Origin: Bacillota bacterium
GTDB taxonomy: Bacteria; Bacillota; Clostridia; Tissierellales; Peptoniphilaceae
Reading direction: 5' to 3'
DNA length: 64,000 nucleotides
Assembly (NCBI GenBank): GCA_023443025.1
Contig: JAEZWM010000049.1
Location: forward strand, 82,233 to 146,232
Below, piece by piece: positions 26,072-33,621 of this stretch. Position numbers and translations under genes: made by a program. Below the pieces are notes generated by a model. That model made no database searches. It was not told the origin of the DNA and was given only the letters and a program-made list of their open reading frames with translations. Numbering within the stretch: position 1 is the first letter of the stretch; every line of letters begins with the position of its first letter.

Positions 26072-26251
26072 AGGACTATGAAGAGGAGTAGTATCTTTAT
26101 AACTGCCGTTCAGAGAGAAAATGTTTTGGTGAAAGTTTTCCGGTAGAATATTGAGAAGTCGCCTTGGAGTTCATAATACTGAGTGCTGCAATATGCAGAA
26201 TATAGGTGGTACCGCGAAGTTCTTCGTCCTATGCGAAGGACTATTTTTTTT
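26072..26251 (+). promoter_or_regulatory. T-box leader, valine specific
   Basis: A T-box riboswitch that senses uncharged tRNA-Val. The conserved T-box AGGTGGTACCGCG is at 26204-26216; its TGGT pairs with the ACCA end of a tRNA with discriminator A, as tRNA-Val has. In stem I, CAGAGAG near 26111-26117 and the 3'-side segment GAA-GTC-GCC put specifier codon GTC (valine) at 26158-26160. The terminator hairpin is AGTTCTTCG (26218-26226) with CGAAGGACT (26234-26242) followed by eight T. Low charged tRNA-Val should allow read-through into valS. Confidence 0.95.
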
Positions 26252-26264
26252 GAGGAGGAAAATA

Positions 26265-28913
26265 TTGAAAGAAATAAAAGAGTTAAGTAAAACGTATGAA
26301 CCTGCGTCTTTTGAAGATAGGTTGTATAAAAAATGGAAATCAGAAGGTCATTTTATAGCCGATCCAAAAAGTGAAAAGCCCTCTTATAGCATTGTAATGC
26401 CGCCTCCAAACGTAACTGGAGATCTTCATTTGGGCCATGCAATTAATAATACACTTCAGGATGTTTTGATTAGATGGAAAAGACTCTCAGGATATGAAGT
26501 ACTTTGGGTTCCAGGAACTGATCATGCCAGCATATCAACAGAAGCAAGAGTTGTGGCTAAGCTAGAAAGTGAAGGAATAAAAAAAGAAAGTCTAACCAGA
26601 GAGGAATTTTTAAAAGAAGCTTGGGATTGGACACATAAATATGGTGGCAATATAAAACACCAACTTGAAAGATTAGGTGTTTCTTGTGATTGGTCTAGAG
26701 ATAGCTTTACTCTTGATGAGAATCTTTCCGAAGCGGTTATTGAAGTTTTTATTAGACTTTATGAAGAAGGTCTTATATATCAAGGTGATAGGATAGTAAA
26801 TTGGTGTCCATCATGCGGAACTGCCATTTCCGATATAGAGGTTGAACATGCGGATGAAGAAGGAAAATTATATTATATAAACTATCCAATAATAGGAGAA
26901 GACAGTAGCATTATGATTGCTACAACCAGACCTGAAACTATGTTAGGTGATCTTGCAGTTGCTGTAAATCCTGAAGATGAAAGATACTCTGAATTTATTG
27001 GTAAAATGCTAAGCTTACCACTAGTAAATAGGGAGATACCAATAATATCCGATGAATATGTTCTTTCAGAATTTGGAACAGGAGCTGTAAAAATCACGCC
27101 ATCACATGATCCTAATGATTTTGTAGTGGGAGAAAGACATAACCTTGGACAGTGCATAGTTATAGAAAATGACGCAACCATTTCTGAAGGATACGGAGAG
27201 TTTTCAGGCAAGGATAGATATATCGCCAGAAAGATGATTGTAGAAGAGTTACAGAAACTGGGATTATTAGTTAAAATAGAAAATCATGCTCATGCAGTAG
27301 GACACTGTGAGAGATGCGATGCCGTTATTGAGCCTCTTATATCCAAACAATGGTTTGTAAAAATGAAAGAACTTGCAAAACCAGCTAAAGATGCTTATGC
27401 AAGTGGAGAACTTAACCTTTATCCGGATAGATTCGGAAAGATATATACTAATTGGTTGGATAATATACGGGATTGGTGTATTTCTAGGCAACTTTGGTGG
27501 GGACATAGACTACCGGTATACTACTGTGAAGAATGCGGGGAAACCATTATAAGCCGAGAAATGCCTGATATATGTCCTAGTTGTAATAGTTCCAGAATCA
27601 AACAAGATGAAGATACTCTTGATACATGGTTTTCATCTGCATTATGGCCTTTCTCTACTCTAGGATGGCCTAAGGATACAGAAGACTTGAAAAAATTCTT
27701 CCCAACAGACGTACTGGTAACAGGATACGATATTATATTTTTCTGGGTAATTAGAATGGTATTTTCATCACTACACCAAATGGGAGAACTTCCGTTTAAA
27801 GATGTATACTTTAACGGTCTTGTAAGGGATTCTCAAGGACGAAAAATGAGTAAATCTTTAAATAATGGTATCGATCCATTGGAAGTAATAGATAAGTATG
27901 GAGCAGATGCTTTAAGATTCATGTTAATAACAGGAAACACTCCTGGAAATGATATGAGGTTTTATGTTGAAAGGGTAGAGGCTGCTAGAAACTTTGCAAA
28001 TAAATTATGGAATGCATCCAGATTTGTATTGATGCATATGGACAAAAACACTTCCGATGACATAAGTGCAATAGATTTAGAAACAACAGATAAATGGATT
28101 ATTACAAAATTAGAAAATACAATCCATAATGTTGAAGTCAATTTAAATAGATATGACTTGGGAATTGCTGCAGGTAATTTACATGATTTTATATGGGATA
28201 TGTTCTGTGATTGGTATATTGAGCTTGTGAAAAATAGATTGTTCTCAAATGATGAACAAAGTAAAGAAGCTGCTAAAACAACACTTCTTTATGTACTCAA
28301 AAACATATTAAAGTTACTACATCCATTTATGCCATTTATTACTGAAGAGATATATTCTTTCTTACCTAATGTTGATGGACTTCTAATCAATGAAACTTGG
28401 CCTGTTTATAAAGAAGATTTAAAATTCAATAAAGAAGAATTTGAGATAGAAACAATGATTGAGGCTGTTAAAGCAATAAGAAATATTAGAACAGAGATGA
28501 ATATACATCCTTCTAAGAAATCTGATGTATATTTACTTTCAAATGATGATCAAATAATAGATACATTTAAAACTAATAAAGATATGTTATTCTCTCTAGC
28601 AAATACTAGTGATTTCTATATTACTGAAGAGGATTATACCGATGATTCTATGACAATAGTAAAGAGTGGATACAAGTTGTTTATTCCACTAAAAGGATTA
28701 ATAGACTATGAAAAGGAATTACTAAGACTAAATAAAGAAAAAGAGAATATAGAGTCTGAAATTAAAAGAGCATCAGGAAAACTCAATAACGAAAGTTTTG
28801 TAAGCAAAGCTCCAGAACATGTGGTAACAGCTGAGAAAGAAAAACTTGAAAAGTACGAAAAACTTTTAGCGGAAATCAATAACAGTATAAAAGAAGTGGA
28901 AAATAAAATATAA
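26265..28913 (+). CDS. valS: Valine-tRNA ligase
   Basis: ValRS charges tRNA-Val. The frame is open far upstream, but that part is T-box RNA; TTG 26265 behind GAGGAGGAA is the real start, giving 882 residues. HLGH is at 55-58, KMSKS near 527-531. Zinc-type Cys pairs appear at CPSCG, CERCD and CEECG with CPSC. The editing domain has TTRPETMLGD. A C-terminal coiled coil (LIDYEKELLRLNKEK onward) is typical of ValRS. It ends in TAATG shared with folC. Confidence 0.98.
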   Translation: MKEIKELSKTYEPASFEDRLYKKWKSEGHFIADPKSEKPSYSIVMPPPNVTGDLHLGHAINNTLQDVLIRWKRLSGYEVLWVPGTDHASISTEARVVAKLESEGIKKESLTREEFLKEAWDWTHKYGGNIKHQLERLGVSCDWSRDSFTLDENLSEAVIEVFIRLYEEGLIYQGDRIVNWCPSCGTAISDIEVEHADEEGKLYYINYPIIGEDSSIMIATTRPETMLGDLAVAVNPEDERYSEFIGKMLSLPLVNREIPIISDEYVLSEFGTGAVKITPSHDPNDFVVGERHNLGQCIVIENDATISEGYGEFSGKDRYIARKMIVEELQKLGLLVKIENHAHAVGHCERCDAVIEPLISKQWFVKMKELAKPAKDAYASGELNLYPDRFGKIYTNWLDNIRDWCISRQLWWGHRLPVYYCEECGETIISREMPDICPSCNSSRIKQDEDTLDTWFSSALWPFSTLGWPKDTEDLKKFFPTDVLVTGYDIIFFWVIRMVFSSLHQMGELPFKDVYFNGLVRDSQGRKMSKSLNNGIDPLEVIDKYGADALRFMLITGNTPGNDMRFYVERVEAARNFANKLWNASRFVLMHMDKNTSDDISAIDLETTDKWIITKLENTIHNVEVNLNRYDLGIAAGNLHDFIWDMFCDWYIELVKNRLFSNDEQSKEAAKTTLLYVLKNILKLLHPFMPFITEEIYSFLPNVDGLLINETWPVYKEDLKFNKEEFEIETMIEAVKAIRNIRTEMNIHPSKKSDVYLLSNDDQIIDTFKTNKDMLFSLANTSDFYITEEDYTDDSMTIVKSGYKLFIPLKGLIDYEKELLRLNKEKENIESEIKRASGKLNNESFVSKAPEHVVTAEKEKLEKYEKLLAEINNSIKEVENKI

Positions 28914-30160
28914 TGGAATATAAAAAAGCTTTGGATTACATCAATTCTGATGATAAAAGAGGGCATACCGGAAGTCTTGATAATATATCAAGACTTCTTG
29001 ATGCACTTGGAAACCCACATAATAAACTAAAATTTGTTCATGTGACCGGAACAAATGGAAAAGGGTCTACATCAAATTTTATTGCTGCAATATTAAAAGA
29101 ATCTGGATATAATGTAGGACTTTTTACTTCCCCTCATATTTTACAGATTAATGAAAGAATAAAGTTAAACCAGCAAGAAATAACCAATAATGATTTCGGA
29201 AAATATATGGAAATCGTAAAGGAGGCTATAGATAAGCTAGACTTTATTCCCACTTACTTTGAAATTTTAGTTGCTTTAGGCTTAGTCTATTTTGCTGATA
29301 AGAACGCTGACATAGTCGTTCTGGAAGTTGGAATAGGAGGAGCAAAAGATCCTACAAATATCGTAAAAAACACAATGGTTTCAGTAATAACTCCAATAGG
29401 ACTTGATCATAAGGATAGGTTAGGTAATACTGTTGAAGAAGTAGCATTTGAAAAATCAGGGATAATAAAGGAAAACTCTAAAGTCATTTCATATAATAAC
29501 GTAGAATCAGTTAATAAGATTTTTTCTGATAAAGCAATGGAAAAAAATTCACCAATTACATTTTTCGATCCATCGAATGTTGATATTATCTATTCTGATT
29601 TATCAGGAAGTCGTTTTAAATATGAAGATATTACCTATGACCTTAATATGCTAGGAGAACACCAAATATATAATGCAGTTATGGCGATTATTACCGTAAA
29701 AGCATTAGGTTTTGAATCTGATCAAAAGGCAGTCTACAATGCGTTAAAGAATGCTACTTGGTTAGGCAGAATGACCGTGGTTTCAAAAAATCCGACTTTC
29801 ATTATTGATGGTGCACATAACGAGCATGGCTTTGCCGCTCTTTTAAAGAATTTAAAATCATTAAATAAACCTAGTATAATTCTTGGATTAGGGATAATGA
29901 AAGACAAGGAAATAGGAATAAATTTGGAACAACTAACAAAACTTGCAAAAATAGTCTTGTTCATAAAAAGTGAATATGAAAGAGCAATGCCCGAAGAAGA
30001 GCTCAGTGATTTATTTTCCGATATTAAATTCAAAACTTTTTCTAATATTTCAGAATCAATAGATTATGCTCTTGAAATATCTGATAAAGATGATGTAATA
30101 ATATTTACAGGTTCACTATATGTAGCCGGGGAGTTAATAAGTATTTTCAAAAACAAGTAA
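28913..30160 (+). CDS. folC: Folylpolyglutamate synthase/dihydrofolate synthase
   Basis: FolC adds glutamate to folates, and often also makes dihydrofolate from dihydropteroate. The 415-residue Mur-ligase-type protein has the ATP loop VTGTNGKGSTSNF near 44-56, the folate-site segment LFTSPHILQINERI, EVGIGGAKDPTN and the C-terminal IIDGAHNEHG. It shares one base with the valS stop, so it lies under T-box control; valS-folC is a common Firmicutes arrangement. Confidence 0.95.
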   Translation: MEYKKALDYINSDDKRGHTGSLDNISRLLDALGNPHNKLKFVHVTGTNGKGSTSNFIAAILKESGYNVGLFTSPHILQINERIKLNQQEITNNDFGKYMEIVKEAIDKLDFIPTYFEILVALGLVYFADKNADIVVLEVGIGGAKDPTNIVKNTMVSVITPIGLDHKDRLGNTVEEVAFEKSGIIKENSKVISYNNVESVNKIFSDKAMEKNSPITFFDPSNVDIIYSDLSGSRFKYEDITYDLNMLGEHQIYNAVMAIITVKALGFESDQKAVYNALKNATWLGRMTVVSKNPTFIIDGAHNEHGFAALLKNLKSLNKPSIILGLGIMKDKEIGINLEQLTKLAKIVLFIKSEYERAMPEEELSDLFSDIKFKTFSNISESIDYALEISDKDDVIIFTGSLYVAGELISIFKNK

Positions 30161-30186
30161 AAAGATTACCCATTTAAAGCCACTTC

Positions 30187-30195
30187 TGCTATAAT
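30187..30195 (+). promoter_or_regulatory. Extended -10 promoter for micro-protein/hpt
   Basis: TGCTATAAT is a consensus extended -10 element after the folC stop. It should drive the 50-codon frame at 30259, hpt and the protease gene. No strong -35 is visible. Confidence 0.6.
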
Positions 30196-30258
30196 TATAT
30201 TAAGTGAGATAATTTTACTGGATTGCATATTTGAAATTGGTTCATAGTAGAGGTGGTT

Positions 30259-30411
30259 ATGGATAGTTTAACAATTATAATAGTATTTGTATTTATCATG
30301 ATTTTAGTTAGTATTCAGTATACGTTAAATAAAATTTTAATGGAGATTAAGACAATTAAGAAGATAAAAGAAGATAATATGTTTAGTGAGAGGTTTAAAT
30401 ATGATAAATAA
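30259..30411 (+). CDS. 50-residue single-span membrane protein upstream of hpt
   Basis: A short frame with ribosome site GAGGTGG just before ATG 30259. Residues 4-19 are strongly hydrophobic (LTIIIVFVFIMILVSI), followed by a basic, helical tail (NKILMEIKTIKKIKEDN) and FKYDK, so the N-terminus should sit in the membrane with a charged cytosolic tail. Its stop overlaps the hpt start by 11 nt, indicating coupling. I do not recognise the family. A promoter of its own, good ribosome site and amphipathic design argue that it is real. Confidence 0.65.
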   Translation: MDSLTIIIVFVFIMILVSIQYTLNKILMEIKTIKKIKEDNMFSERFKYDK

Positions 30412-30931
30412 GGACCGTATAATACTTTTTAATGAATTAGAGATTAAAAAAAGAATAAAAGAAATGGCTGCTGAAATTGATAATTACTATAATGGGAATA
30501 AAATAGTTGTTATATCCCTTTTGAGAGGTAGTTTTATTTTTGCTGCTGATTTAGTTAGAGAAATAAAGTCTACTATAAACATTGATTTTCTTACAACTTC
30601 ATCCTATGATAACGAGAAGATATCTTCAGGATTTGTTCAAATAGTCAATGATATAAGAGAGGATATCTCAGACAGAGATGTTCTGTTAGTTGATGACATA
30701 TTAGATTCCGGAAAAACTATGAATTATGTAATTAAGCACCTAGAAAAAAGAAATCCTAGGTCAATAAAAACATGTGTCCTACTGGATAAACCATCCAGGA
30801 GAACTGAAAATATTGAACCGGATTTTGTGGGTTTTGAGATAGAAGATGTTTTTATTGTAGGCTATGGGTTAAATTACGGGGATTTTTATAGGAACGTACC
30901 TTATATTTTTACTTTTGACAATGATAAATAA
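30401..30931 (+). CDS. hpt: Hypoxanthine phosphoribosyltransferase
   Basis: Purine salvage enzyme that converts hypoxanthine or guanine with PRPP to IMP or GMP. ATG 30401 behind GAGAGGT is chosen over GTG 30386, giving 176 residues. The PRPP motif DVLLVDDILDSGKT is at 93-106, SLLRGSFIFAADL near 39-51 and the closing VGYGLNYGDFYRNVPYI segment fit HPRT. It is not PyrR: the base-binding C-terminus is HPRT-like. It overlaps the micro-protein upstream and the protease downstream. Confidence 0.95.
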   Translation: MINKDRIILFNELEIKKRIKEMAAEIDNYYNGNKIVVISLLRGSFIFAADLVREIKSTINIDFLTTSSYDNEKISSGFVQIVNDIREDISDRDVLLVDDILDSGKTMNYVIKHLEKRNPRSIKTCVLLDKPSRRTENIEPDFVGFEIEDVFIVGYGLNYGDFYRNVPYIFTFDNDK

Positions 30932-31874
30932 TATTCTAGAATCTAAAGTATTTAAAACCAATGGACTGATATTAATTATTAATTTAATCTTTGTAATATT
31001 AAGTAAAAGATTAAATGCTATAAATTCAGAATTTGGTTTTGTTTTTTATCAGCTGGTTTTTATTTTAACACCAGGAATTTTATATTTACGGTATTCCCGA
31101 TATGATATTAAAGAAATAGTAAGAGAATCTCAAATAAATTTAGAAATGATATTATATTCGGTTACTATAGTTGTGCTGGGTTATCCTTTAATTGCTATAA
31201 CCAGTTATATATTAAATAAAGAGTCATTAGTAGGTTCTGGTATTACTTCCGATTTCTTTAGTAAGAATGCCTTTATTTCTTTAATATTATTGGTATTAAT
31301 GTACGCAGTTCTTCCGGCTATATGTGAGGAATTTGCTTTTAGAGGAGTGCTTAACAAAATATACAGTAAGTACAGCTTCAAAACTAGGGTTTTAATTATA
31401 TCTCTAGTATTTGCTTTAATGCATTATGACACAAGAAATTTTATAGGCCCTTTTTTATTATCAATACTGCTTTTATACTTATATTCAAGGTCGGGATCAT
31501 TAATACCTGCAATAATAGGACATTTTGCATATAATTTACTTGGACTAATTGTAATTTATATTCTATACTACTTAAATACCGGAAATTTCATATTTATACC
31601 AACTTTGGATTTGAAAATATTGTCTGTCTCAATTGTATTATTATCTTTGATTTTAATCTATCCAATTTATAAAATAATAGATATAATTGAGTCTAAGTAT
31701 AGATTGAAAGAGAAGCTTAAAGAATCTAGATCAGAAGTAATAGGCCAGATAAGTATACTCGAATATTATGGAAGTAAAATAAACTATAGTGGATATAAAG
31801 AAATATTTACAGACACACTTAATTTTTCCCCTATAATACTCCTTTTTTTATTATATACAATTGTTGCAAAATAA
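30921..31874 (+). CDS. CPBP-family intramembrane glutamic endopeptidase
   Basis: A multi-span membrane protein of 317 residues of the CAAX protease and bacteriocin-processing (Abi) family. The catalytic motifs are EEFAFR at 136-141 (Glu136, Glu137, Arg141), FALMH at 164-168 and HFAYN at 201-205. About seven hydrophobic segments surround them. ATG 30921 lies within the hpt end with no clear ribosome site, so translation probably depends on hpt. Roles in this family include prenyl-protein processing, bacteriocin immunity and proteolysis of regulators; the substrate is unknown. Confidence 0.9.
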   Translation: MINNILESKVFKTNGLILIINLIFVILSKRLNAINSEFGFVFYQLVFILTPGILYLRYSRYDIKEIVRESQINLEMILYSVTIVVLGYPLIAITSYILNKESLVGSGITSDFFSKNAFISLILLVLMYAVLPAICEEFAFRGVLNKIYSKYSFKTRVLIISLVFALMHYDTRNFIGPFLLSILLLYLYSRSGSLIPAIIGHFAYNLLGLIVIYILYYLNTGNFIFIPTLDLKILSVSIVLLSLILIYPIYKIIDIIESKYRLKEKLKESRSEVIGQISILEYYGSKINYSGYKEIFTDTLNFSPIILLFLLYTIVAK

Positions 31875-31941
31875 TGTTTTTAAGTTCTTTATTAGTATTA
31901 TTATCGCTTGATTTAGATTAAAGAATTTATTTATGAAAAGG

Positions 31942-31971
31942 TTGACAATTATGTTTATTCTATGTTATAGT
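31942..31971 (+). promoter_or_regulatory. Promoter of cold-shock gene
   Basis: TTGACA (31942-31947) and TATAGT (31966-31971) are spaced 18 nt and lie about 50 nt before the csp start. Confidence 0.75.
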
Positions 31972-32022
31972 TACTATTGATGGCAAAAGTCATTAAAGTT
32001 TTATTTTGAAGGAGTGTATTAA

Positions 32023-32226
32023 ATGGTAAAGGGAACTGTAAAATGGTTCAATGCAACAAAAGGATATGGATTTATTTCAACTGAAGAAGGAGAGGACGTA
32101 TTTGTTCACTACTCAGCTTTAGAAGATACAGGTGAATTCAGAACTCTAGATGAAGGACAAGAAGTAGAATTCGAAATTACTGACGGCGAAAAAGGTCCTC
32201 AAGCTTCTAACGTAGTAAAGTTATAA
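32023..32226 (+). CDS. Cold-shock protein (CspA family)
   Basis: A 67-residue single cold-shock domain that binds single-stranded RNA and DNA as a chaperone. RNP1 is KGYGFI near 14-19 and RNP2 VFVHYSAL near 30-37; the start MVKGTVKWFNATKGYGF is typical. A strong ribosome site GAAGGAGTG precedes it. It is transcribed alone, with its own promoter and terminator. Confidence 0.98.
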   Translation: MVKGTVKWFNATKGYGFISTEEGEDVFVHYSALEDTGEFRTLDEGQEVEFEITDGEKGPQASNVVKL

Positions 32227-32249
32227 TAACATTATAATCTTAGAAGTTT

Positions 32250-32273
32250 AGCCCCTTTAATAGGGGCTTTAAT
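32250..32273 (+). terminator. Terminator of cold-shock gene
   Basis: AGCCCC (32250-32255) and GGGGCT (32263-32268) flank a short AT loop and are followed by TTTAATT. A second, AT-rich hairpin with a T-run follows at 32291-32317. Confidence 0.8.
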
Positions 32274-32290
32274 TGTATATTGCATTATAA

Positions 32291-32317
32291 AAAAATAGCT
32301 GAAAAGCTATTTTTTTA
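32291..32317 (+). terminator. Second hairpin with T-run
   Basis: AAAAATAGCT pairs with AGCTATTTTT around a GAAA loop, then a T-run. Probably a backup terminator behind csp. Confidence 0.6.
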
Positions 32318-32367
32318 TTGATTATAATCTTATATACTCCTATTAAACAAATGAATATCACTAAAAG

Positions 32368-32402
32368 AAAAAGACTATAGAATAAATTATTCTACAGTCT
32401 TT
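32368..32402 (-). terminator. Terminator of the tRNA operon
   Basis: AAAGACTATAGAAT (32370-32383) and ATTCTACAGTCTTT (32389-32402) pair over 14 positions with one mismatch. On the minus strand this lies just past tRNA-Cys and is followed by TTCTTTTAG. Confidence 0.75.
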
Positions 32403-32407
32403 TATTT

Positions 32408-32481
32408 TGGAGGCGACACCCAGATTTGAACTGGGGATAAAGGTGTTGCAGACCTCTGCCTTACCACTTGGCTATGCCGCC
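32408..32481 (-). tRNA. tRNA-Cys (GCA)
   Basis: On the minus strand the sequence runs from GGCGGCATAGCCAAGTGG to a TTCAAATC T-loop and an encoded CCA end. The acceptor stem GGCGGCA/TGTCGCC closes with one G-U pair, the discriminator is U (an identity element for Cys), and the anticodon loop CTGCAAC gives GCA. It is downstream of tRNA-Gly in the same transcript, 6 nt apart. Confidence 0.97.
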
Positions 32482-32487
32482 ACTTTA

Positions 32488-32562
32488 TGGAGCGGAAGAC
32501 GAGATTCGAACTCGCGACCCTCGCCTTGGCAAGGCGATGCTCTACCACTGAGCCACTTCCGC
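32488..32562 (-). tRNA. tRNA-Gly (GCC)
   Basis: On the minus strand it begins GCGGAAGTGGCTCAGTGG, has anticodon loop TTGCCAA (GCC), T-loop GTTCGAATC and encoded CCA. The acceptor GCGGAAG pairs with CTTCCGC. It is the first gene of a two-tRNA transcript with tRNA-Cys. Confidence 0.97.
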
Positions 32563-32631
32563 TTATTATATTAATAGTATATCTTTTATATAGGTGAGTA
32601 CCCTTTAAATAATCTTACTAAGTTAATCAAT

Positions 32632-32666
32632 CTAACTTCTCACTTCTGACTTCTAACGTCTAATTT
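32632..32666. repeat. Five tandem imperfect heptamers (CTNACTT-type)
   Basis: Units read CTAACTT, CTCACTT, CTGACTT, CTAACGT and CTAATTT. The variable third base and decay of the last units suggest an old short tandem repeat. Function unknown. Confidence 0.75.
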
Positions 32667-32803
32667 AGCCCCTTCCGCATATTTTGCATAATTAAAATAA
32701 TTTAAGTATTATGTAATTAGTCGATATAATAGGCTCCGTTTTTTCTAAAAGACAGAAGACAAAATGCTTAAAACGCAAGCAATTAATGTTAATCTGTAAT
32801 GGC

Positions 32804-32833
32804 TTGCCTTATTAATATACAATAAGCTATAAT
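32804..32833 (+). promoter_or_regulatory. Promoter of the pentein-like gene
   Basis: TTGCCT (32804-32809) and perfect TATAAT (32828-32833) are 18 nt apart. The -35 overlaps the right arm (GCTTGC) of a 6-bp inverted repeat whose left arm is GCAAGC at 32775-32780, a possible operator. Confidence 0.65.
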
Positions 32834-32870
32834 TTATGTCAAGTACTTATTAAATTTGTGGTGGTTTTAT

Positions 32871-33605
32871 ATGAAGAATCCTTTTATTCCATTAAAAAAA
32901 GTTAATACTATATTAATTAGTAATAGAATAGATGAATCTTTAAAAAGTCTTTTGAAAAGTCTTGATATTAATCTTCTTTATACAATTGATAATCCTAATT
33001 TAGCTAAACCAGTAGCTGACCATGCAGATATGAGTGTTCATCCTGTAACTGACAAACTTTTCATTGTGGATAATTCAGTTTATAGCTATTATAAAAACTT
33101 ACTTGATCCTTATGGAATTGAGGTAATATCAAGTAGTACGTCCTTGACTTCGAAGTACCCTATGGATTGTCTATTAAATGTTTCAAGGATTCAAAATTAT
33201 TATATTCATAATACAGTAACAGAACCATCTCTAGAAAGTCAATTAAAGTCGATGGGATTAGAGTTAATAAAAGTTAATCAAGGCTATAGTAAGTGCTCTA
33301 CATTAATACTCAATTGTGATACAATAGTAACATCGGATATAGGGATACACAAAACACTTATACAATATAATATTAATTCCAACCTTATTCCACAGGGTAA
33401 CATTGAACTGAAAGGTTATAACACTGGTTTTATTGGAGGCTGTGGCGGAATGATAAGCCCCGATACTCTTGTACTTTCCGGGGATCCACGAACATATCTT
33501 TATGGGGAAGCACTTTTTAAAATTATTTTGGATTTAGGCATTCATATTGAATATGTTAGTAATAGAAAGATTGTTGATTTTGGTAGCCTTATTATAATTG
33601 ATTAA
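32871..33605 (+). CDS. Pentein-fold-like protein (DUF6873 type), unknown function
   Basis: A 244-residue cytosolic protein that I recognise as resembling an uncharacterised clostridial family assigned to the guanidino-group-modifying (pentein) fold. Features are ADHADMSVHP near 51-60, the TSDIGIHK segment near 154-161 and a Gly-rich GFIGGCGGM near 186-194 followed by GDPRTYLYG. Whether it has a working catalytic Cys (in GGCGG) and His is not clear from sequence. ATG 32871 is chosen; an upstream TTG lies before the GGTGG ribosome site. It has its own promoter and precedes hisS by 16 nt. Confidence 0.65.
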   Translation: MKNPFIPLKKVNTILISNRIDESLKSLLKSLDINLLYTIDNPNLAKPVADHADMSVHPVTDKLFIVDNSVYSYYKNLLDPYGIEVISSSTSLTSKYPMDCLLNVSRIQNYYIHNTVTEPSLESQLKSMGLELIKVNQGYSKCSTLILNCDTIVTSDIGIHKTLIQYNINSNLIPQGNIELKGYNTGFIGGCGGMISPDTLVLSGDPRTYLYGEALFKIILDLGIHIEYVSNRKIVDFGSLIIID

Positions 33606-33621
33606 AAATAGGAGTGATATT

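Larger units (their letters stand above)
32563..32870. other. 308-nt intergenic stretch: tRNA promoter side, heptamer repeat, promoter of next gene
   Basis: No open frame with a ribosome site is visible. It holds a possible -10 (TATACT, complement of 32576-32581) for the tRNA transcript, five imperfect heptamers at 32632-32666, an inverted GCAAGC/GCTTGC pair (32775-32780 and 32802-32807), and a sigma-A promoter at 32804-32833. The remainder is AT-rich and unexplained. Confidence 0.6.

Noticed and set aside
26151..26264. N-terminal extension of valS
   Set aside because: The extra 38 codons translate the T-box and its terminator; TTG 26265 has the ribosome site.
30401..30931. PyrR instead of hypoxanthine phosphoribosyltransferase
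   Set aside because: The C-terminal base-binding segment VGYGLNYGDFYRNVPYI and neighbours match HPRT; PyrR lacks this form.
32408..32562. tRNA genes as an insertion site for a mobile element
   Set aside because: Both tRNAs are intact with no duplicated 3' end or integrase beside them.
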